Assembly (NCBI GenBank): GCA_003445035.1
Contig: DLVV01000447.1
Coordinates: forward strand, 1-8,556
Source: Planctomycetaceae bacterium
Lineage (GTDB): Bacteria; Planctomycetota; Planctomycetia; Planctomycetales; Planctomycetaceae
Length of the DNA stretch: 8,556 nt
Direction: 5' to 3'
The notes below the pieces were generated by a model. The model was not told the origin of the DNA, ran no database searches, and saw nothing but the letters and a program-made list of their open reading frames with translations. The first letter of the stretch is position 1; each line of letters opens with the position of its first letter. The position numbers were made by a program, and so were the translations under genes. This document shows positions 6,189 to 8,556 of the stretch, piece after piece.

Positions 6189-7619
6189 TCAGCAGGAGGT
6201 CGACAGGCGTTGGATGATCGCGTCGCGGAGCCGTTCCAGGCAGCCGGCTGCCAGCAGGCTCACCTGGACTTGATAGAGGGGCTTGTTGAAGCTGTCCTCC
6301 GTAGGCAGATAACTGCAGCGGGATCCGTCTGACAGGACGCCGACAATGATCTCGCGGTCGGGGAAGGCGTCCTGCAGGTCACGCTGCAATTGGTGGTATG
6401 GTTCGCCTTCGACGAGCACGATGTCGGCATCACCACAACGGAGAATGTCGACCTGCAACGGGTAGGAGTCTCCCGGTGGCAGCGGGGCCACTCGCTCCCA
6501 TTCGCGCCGACAACGTTCGGCCATCGCACGCGCTGTCCCGGCCCTGTCAGGCTTCGACGCATTGGCGTTCTGAGACTGCTGTTCCCAATCTCTTAGTTCC
6601 GACTCGATGCTCTCGATATCACGTAAATCCGTTCGGTAGGCAAGCGGCACGTGAAATCGTTCGTGTGAGAGGGGCGTCTTGTCGGCAGCCCATCCCTGGA
6701 ATCGCCATTCTCCCAGCGTCGCACCGGAAAGGACTGGCCCCTGGTACGCGAAGTCTCCCTCGGAATGATCCAGGGAGTGCCAGGCCGCAAGTGCGGCGTG
6801 TCCGACTCGAGTGCCGTTGCTGTCGGCAACCGACACGTCCCCGACGAAGCCATGTCGAGGGCCAATGTCTCCACACGGTGCCAGCAAGAACTGGCATGGT
6901 GCGCCCGTGCCGGACTCGATTGTCTCACGCATCGCACCGATGTAGTCCGGACTGATCAGCGTATTCTCCCAGGCGAGTGTCGTTGGGTGGCATGGGTAAG
7001 TCACCAACGACCCAAGATCCTGGCCCTCCATGGATCTCATGCGGACAACATGCACGGGGAAAGCCCAGTTGTTTGCGGGGTTGAAGCCGCAGACGAATTG
7101 ATCGTCGGAGGGATCCTGGAAATCCCGGTGTGCTGCCATGTCACAATCCGTGTGGGCAAACAAGGCTCTGGCTGGCGTCAGCGTTTCGGTCGCGTCACGC
7201 ACAGCCTCGAGCGTCCGCTCCTGGAGCGTGTCGAGGTAGGAGGCAATCATGTCTCCGCCGGGCTGGTTGGCCCGTTCGCTGCAGATGTGGCCGGCCGAAT
7301 GGGAATGCCCGAAGGAGAATGTGAGCCGGGAATCGCTGATGCCTGGGTAAGCTGCAACGACCGCTTGGCGCATGCGGGCCATGTCGGTGGGCCGCAACAG
7401 GCAGTGGTCACTGGTGACAAGGACCGAGCAGTTCTGCGGGTCGGAGTTGTCGCCGAATGCCGTGGCCATGACGCGAACCGGCCGGTGGACGCCGGTGGCC
7501 ACATCGTGATTGGCCGCTCCCCAGAACCTGTGGAAGATTCCCACTGGTGGAGTCGCGTCGCGTTGAGCAATTCCAAAATGGAGGCAGGCGTGGGGGGTCG
7601 TGATTCGTGGGCGACTCAT
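6189..7619 (-). CDS. Neutral/alkaline ceramidase-like protein, cytoplasmic
   Basis: A 476-residue member of the neutral/alkaline non-lysosomal ceramidase superfamily; the classical enzyme is a zinc amidase that splits ceramide into sphingosine and fatty acid. The N-terminus (GIAQRDATPPVGI, 16-28) matches the family's opening G-x-x-x-x-DITPPxG. SFGHSHSAGH (102-111) stands at the first zinc histidine site, and VTYPCHPTTL (206-215) with NTLISPDYIG (219-228) gives the second histidine and the following helix. EGEPYHQLQRDL (404-415) and SYLPTEDSFNKPLYQV (436-451) are the C-terminal zinc-site region. The classical nucleophile motif GDVSP reads CGDIGP (249-254), so the serine is replaced by glycine. 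No signal peptide is visible, unlike the secreted ceramidases. The substrate is thus open and need not be ceramide. The ATG at 7619 lies 7 bases after the nadE stop, with GTGAG (minus strand, 7630-7626) as its binding site; an upstream ATG at 7676 would overlap nadE by 50 bases and is unlikely. It is probably co-transcribed with nadE. Confidence 0.85.
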   Translation of the reverse strand: MSRPRITTPHACLHFGIAQRDATPPVGIFHRFWGAANHDVATGVHRPVRVMATAFGDNSDPQNCSVLVTSDHCLLRPTDMARMRQAVVAAYPGISDSRLTFSFGHSHSAGHICSERANQPGGDMIASYLDTLQERTLEAVRDATETLTPARALFAHTDCDMAAHRDFQDPSDDQFVCGFNPANNWAFPVHVVRMRSMEGQDLGSLVTYPCHPTTLAWENTLISPDYIGAMRETIESGTGAPCQFLLAPCGDIGPRHGFVGDVSVADSNGTRVGHAALAAWHSLDHSEGDFAYQGPVLSGATLGEWRFQGWAADKTPLSHERFHVPLAYRTDLRDIESIESELRDWEQQSQNANASKPDRAGTARAMAERCRREWERVAPLPPGDSYPLQVDILRCGDADIVLVEGEPYHQLQRDLQDAFPDREIIVGVLSDGSRCSYLPTEDSFNKPLYQVQVSLLAAGCLERLRDAIIQRLSTSC

Positions 7620-7626
7620 GTCGGGC

Positions 7627-8556
7627 TCACTGGGTTTCGAACCGTGCGGCCATGGGCATTCTTCGCCCGCTGCCAAAGGCGCGGGCGGACAACTTGATTC
7701 CGGGGGGCATCTGCCGACGCTTGAACTCGTTGCGGTCGAGTCGATTCGCGACCCACGCCACAGTCTCAGTTGGAAACTCGTTGGAAAGATTTTCCACGGA
7801 CCGTTCCTTCTCTATCAGCCCCTTGAGGATGGCGTCGAGGACGGGGTATTCGGGCAACGTGTCCTGGTCAACCTGTCCAGGTGCCAATTCGGCACTGGGA
7901 GGTTTGTTCAATGTTCCGTCGGGGATCGGTGGTCGTCCCGGTGATGTGGCATTGATGTGTCTCGCCAGGGCGTAGACATCGTTCTTGAAGACGTCACAGA
8001 GCACTGCGAACCCACCGGCCATGTCTCCATACAGCGTGCAGTACCCGATGGCCAATTCACTCTTGTTTCCTGTTGCCAGGGCCAGCCAACCGTTGTGATT
8101 ACTGCGGATCATGACCATTGCCCCACGGATACGGGCCTGGAGATTCTGGTCGGCCAGACCGGCTGGATCGGAGGCGAGTTCTGCTCCCACTACGTCGGCC
8201 TCGGTGTAGGCCGCGTGGACCGATTCGATGGCCACAACCTGGTGATCGATTCCCAATGCCTCGGAAAGTGTTCGAGCATCGGAAACGCTGTGATCGCTGC
8301 TGAAGCGACTGGGCATCAACAGGCCGTGTACGTGCGCTGGCCCGACGGCCTGGGCTGCAATGCAGGCGGCCACGGCGCTGTCGATTCCACCGGAAAGGCC
8401 CAGGAGGCAGTCAGTGAAACCACACTTGTTCATGTAATCTCGCAGGCCAAGGGTCAAAGCGTCGAACAGGGCGGATTCGCGGTCCAGGGGTTGCCCGGGA
8501 ATCGACGCCGGCAGGGCATCGGTGTCGATCACCGCCAGAGATTCTTCGAAGGCCGG
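7627..8556 (-). CDS. nadE: Glutamine-dependent NAD+ synthetase, C-terminal synthetase domain (runs off right edge)
   Basis: Makes NAD+ from deamido-NAD+ (NaAD) and ATP, the last step of NAD+ synthesis, in the cytoplasm. About 309 residues are visible. The ATP pyrophosphatase P-loop SGGIDS is at fragment residues 55-60, then [10 protein letters not shown] (81-90), [16 protein letters not shown] (138-153) and the deamido-NAD-binding [20 protein letters not shown] (161-180). The opening [15 protein letters not shown] (33-47) is typical of the long bifunctional form, whose N-terminal nitrilase-like glutaminase domain feeds ammonia to the synthetase; that domain would lie to the right of the window. 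The frame stays open to the edge ([14 protein letters not shown]), so the in-frame GTG at 8532 is almost surely not the true start. All visible motifs are intact. The gene is followed after 7 bases by the ceramidase-like gene on the same strand, a likely operon partner. A sirtuin, which consumes NAD+, lies about 6 kb away in the opposing unit. Confidence 0.96.
   Translation of the reverse strand, partial: PAFEESLAVIDTDALPASIPGQPLDRESALFDALTLGLRDYMNKCGFTDCLLGLSGGIDSAVAACIAAQAVGPAHVHGLLMPSRFSSDHSVSDARTLSEALGIDHQVVAIESVHAAYTEADVVGAELASDPAGLADQNLQARIRGAMVMIRSNHNGWLALATGNKSELAIGYCTLYGDMAGGFAVLCDVFKNDVYALARHINATSPGRPPIPDGTLNKPPSAELAPGQVDQDTLPEYPVLDAILKGLIEKERSVENLSNEFPTETVAWVANRLDRNEFKRRQMPPGIKLSARAFGSGRRMPMAARFETQ

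Noticed and set aside
6239..6252. Perfect 14-base palindrome GGCAGCCGGCTGCC 50 bases past the RNase HII-like stop
   Set aside because: It has no loop and no T run, and it is explained by codons for Leu-Ala-Ala-Gly-Cys in the ceramidase-like gene, so it is not a credible terminator.
7620..7676. Longer start of the ceramidase-like gene at 7676
   Set aside because: It would overlap nadE by 50 bases and adds a leader without similarity; ATG 7619 sits just after the nadE stop.
6765..7697. Plus-strand open frame of 310 residues
   Set aside because: Antisense to the ceramidase-like gene, whose motifs are clear; it has no family features and no good start site.

Overview
The window carries eight protein-coding genes, two of them cut by the window edges, and I see no RNA genes, mobile elements or CRISPR arrays. 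It is GC-rich, uses GTG starts often, and is packed tightly: no stretch longer than about 140 bases lacks a gene. A long fusion protein (YCF48-type propeller, PIG-L-like middle, CBM9-like end), a divergent long RNase HII-like protein and an intracellular ceramidase-like protein together suggest a planctomycete. That is an inference from protein style only, since no rRNA or other marker is present.

Layout. (1) Positions 1-314, minus strand: the N-terminal part of an aquaporin (MIP family), running off the left edge. (2) Positions 315-454: a divergent promoter region. (3) Positions 455-2033, plus strand: a very compact set of acpS (holo-ACP synthase), a sirtuin NAD-dependent deacylase and a small cupin; acpS and the sirtuin overlap by 8 bases and the sirtuin stop directly abuts the cupin ATG. 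(4) Positions 2120-5158, plus strand: a 1012-residue exported protein with a beta-propeller, an apparently catalytically dead LmbE/PIG-L-like domain, a helical TPR-like region and a CBM9-like domain. (5) Positions 5235-6188, plus strand: a divergent RNase HII-like protein. (6) Positions 6189-8556, minus strand: a ceramidase-like hydrolase and, upstream of it, the synthetase domain of glutamine-dependent NAD+ synthetase (nadE), which runs off the right edge. The two transcription units converge with no spacer: the stop codons form the hexamer TGATCA.

The genes do not form one obvious pathway. The clearest functional link is NAD+: the sirtuin consumes it and NadE makes it, but they lie in opposing units, so joint control is only a guess. 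The most interesting content is three proteins that keep a recognisable fold while changing active-site residues: the PIG-L-like domain without its HPDD acidic residues, the RNase HII-like protein with GYG in place of GRG, and the ceramidase-like protein with glycine at the usual nucleophilic serine position.
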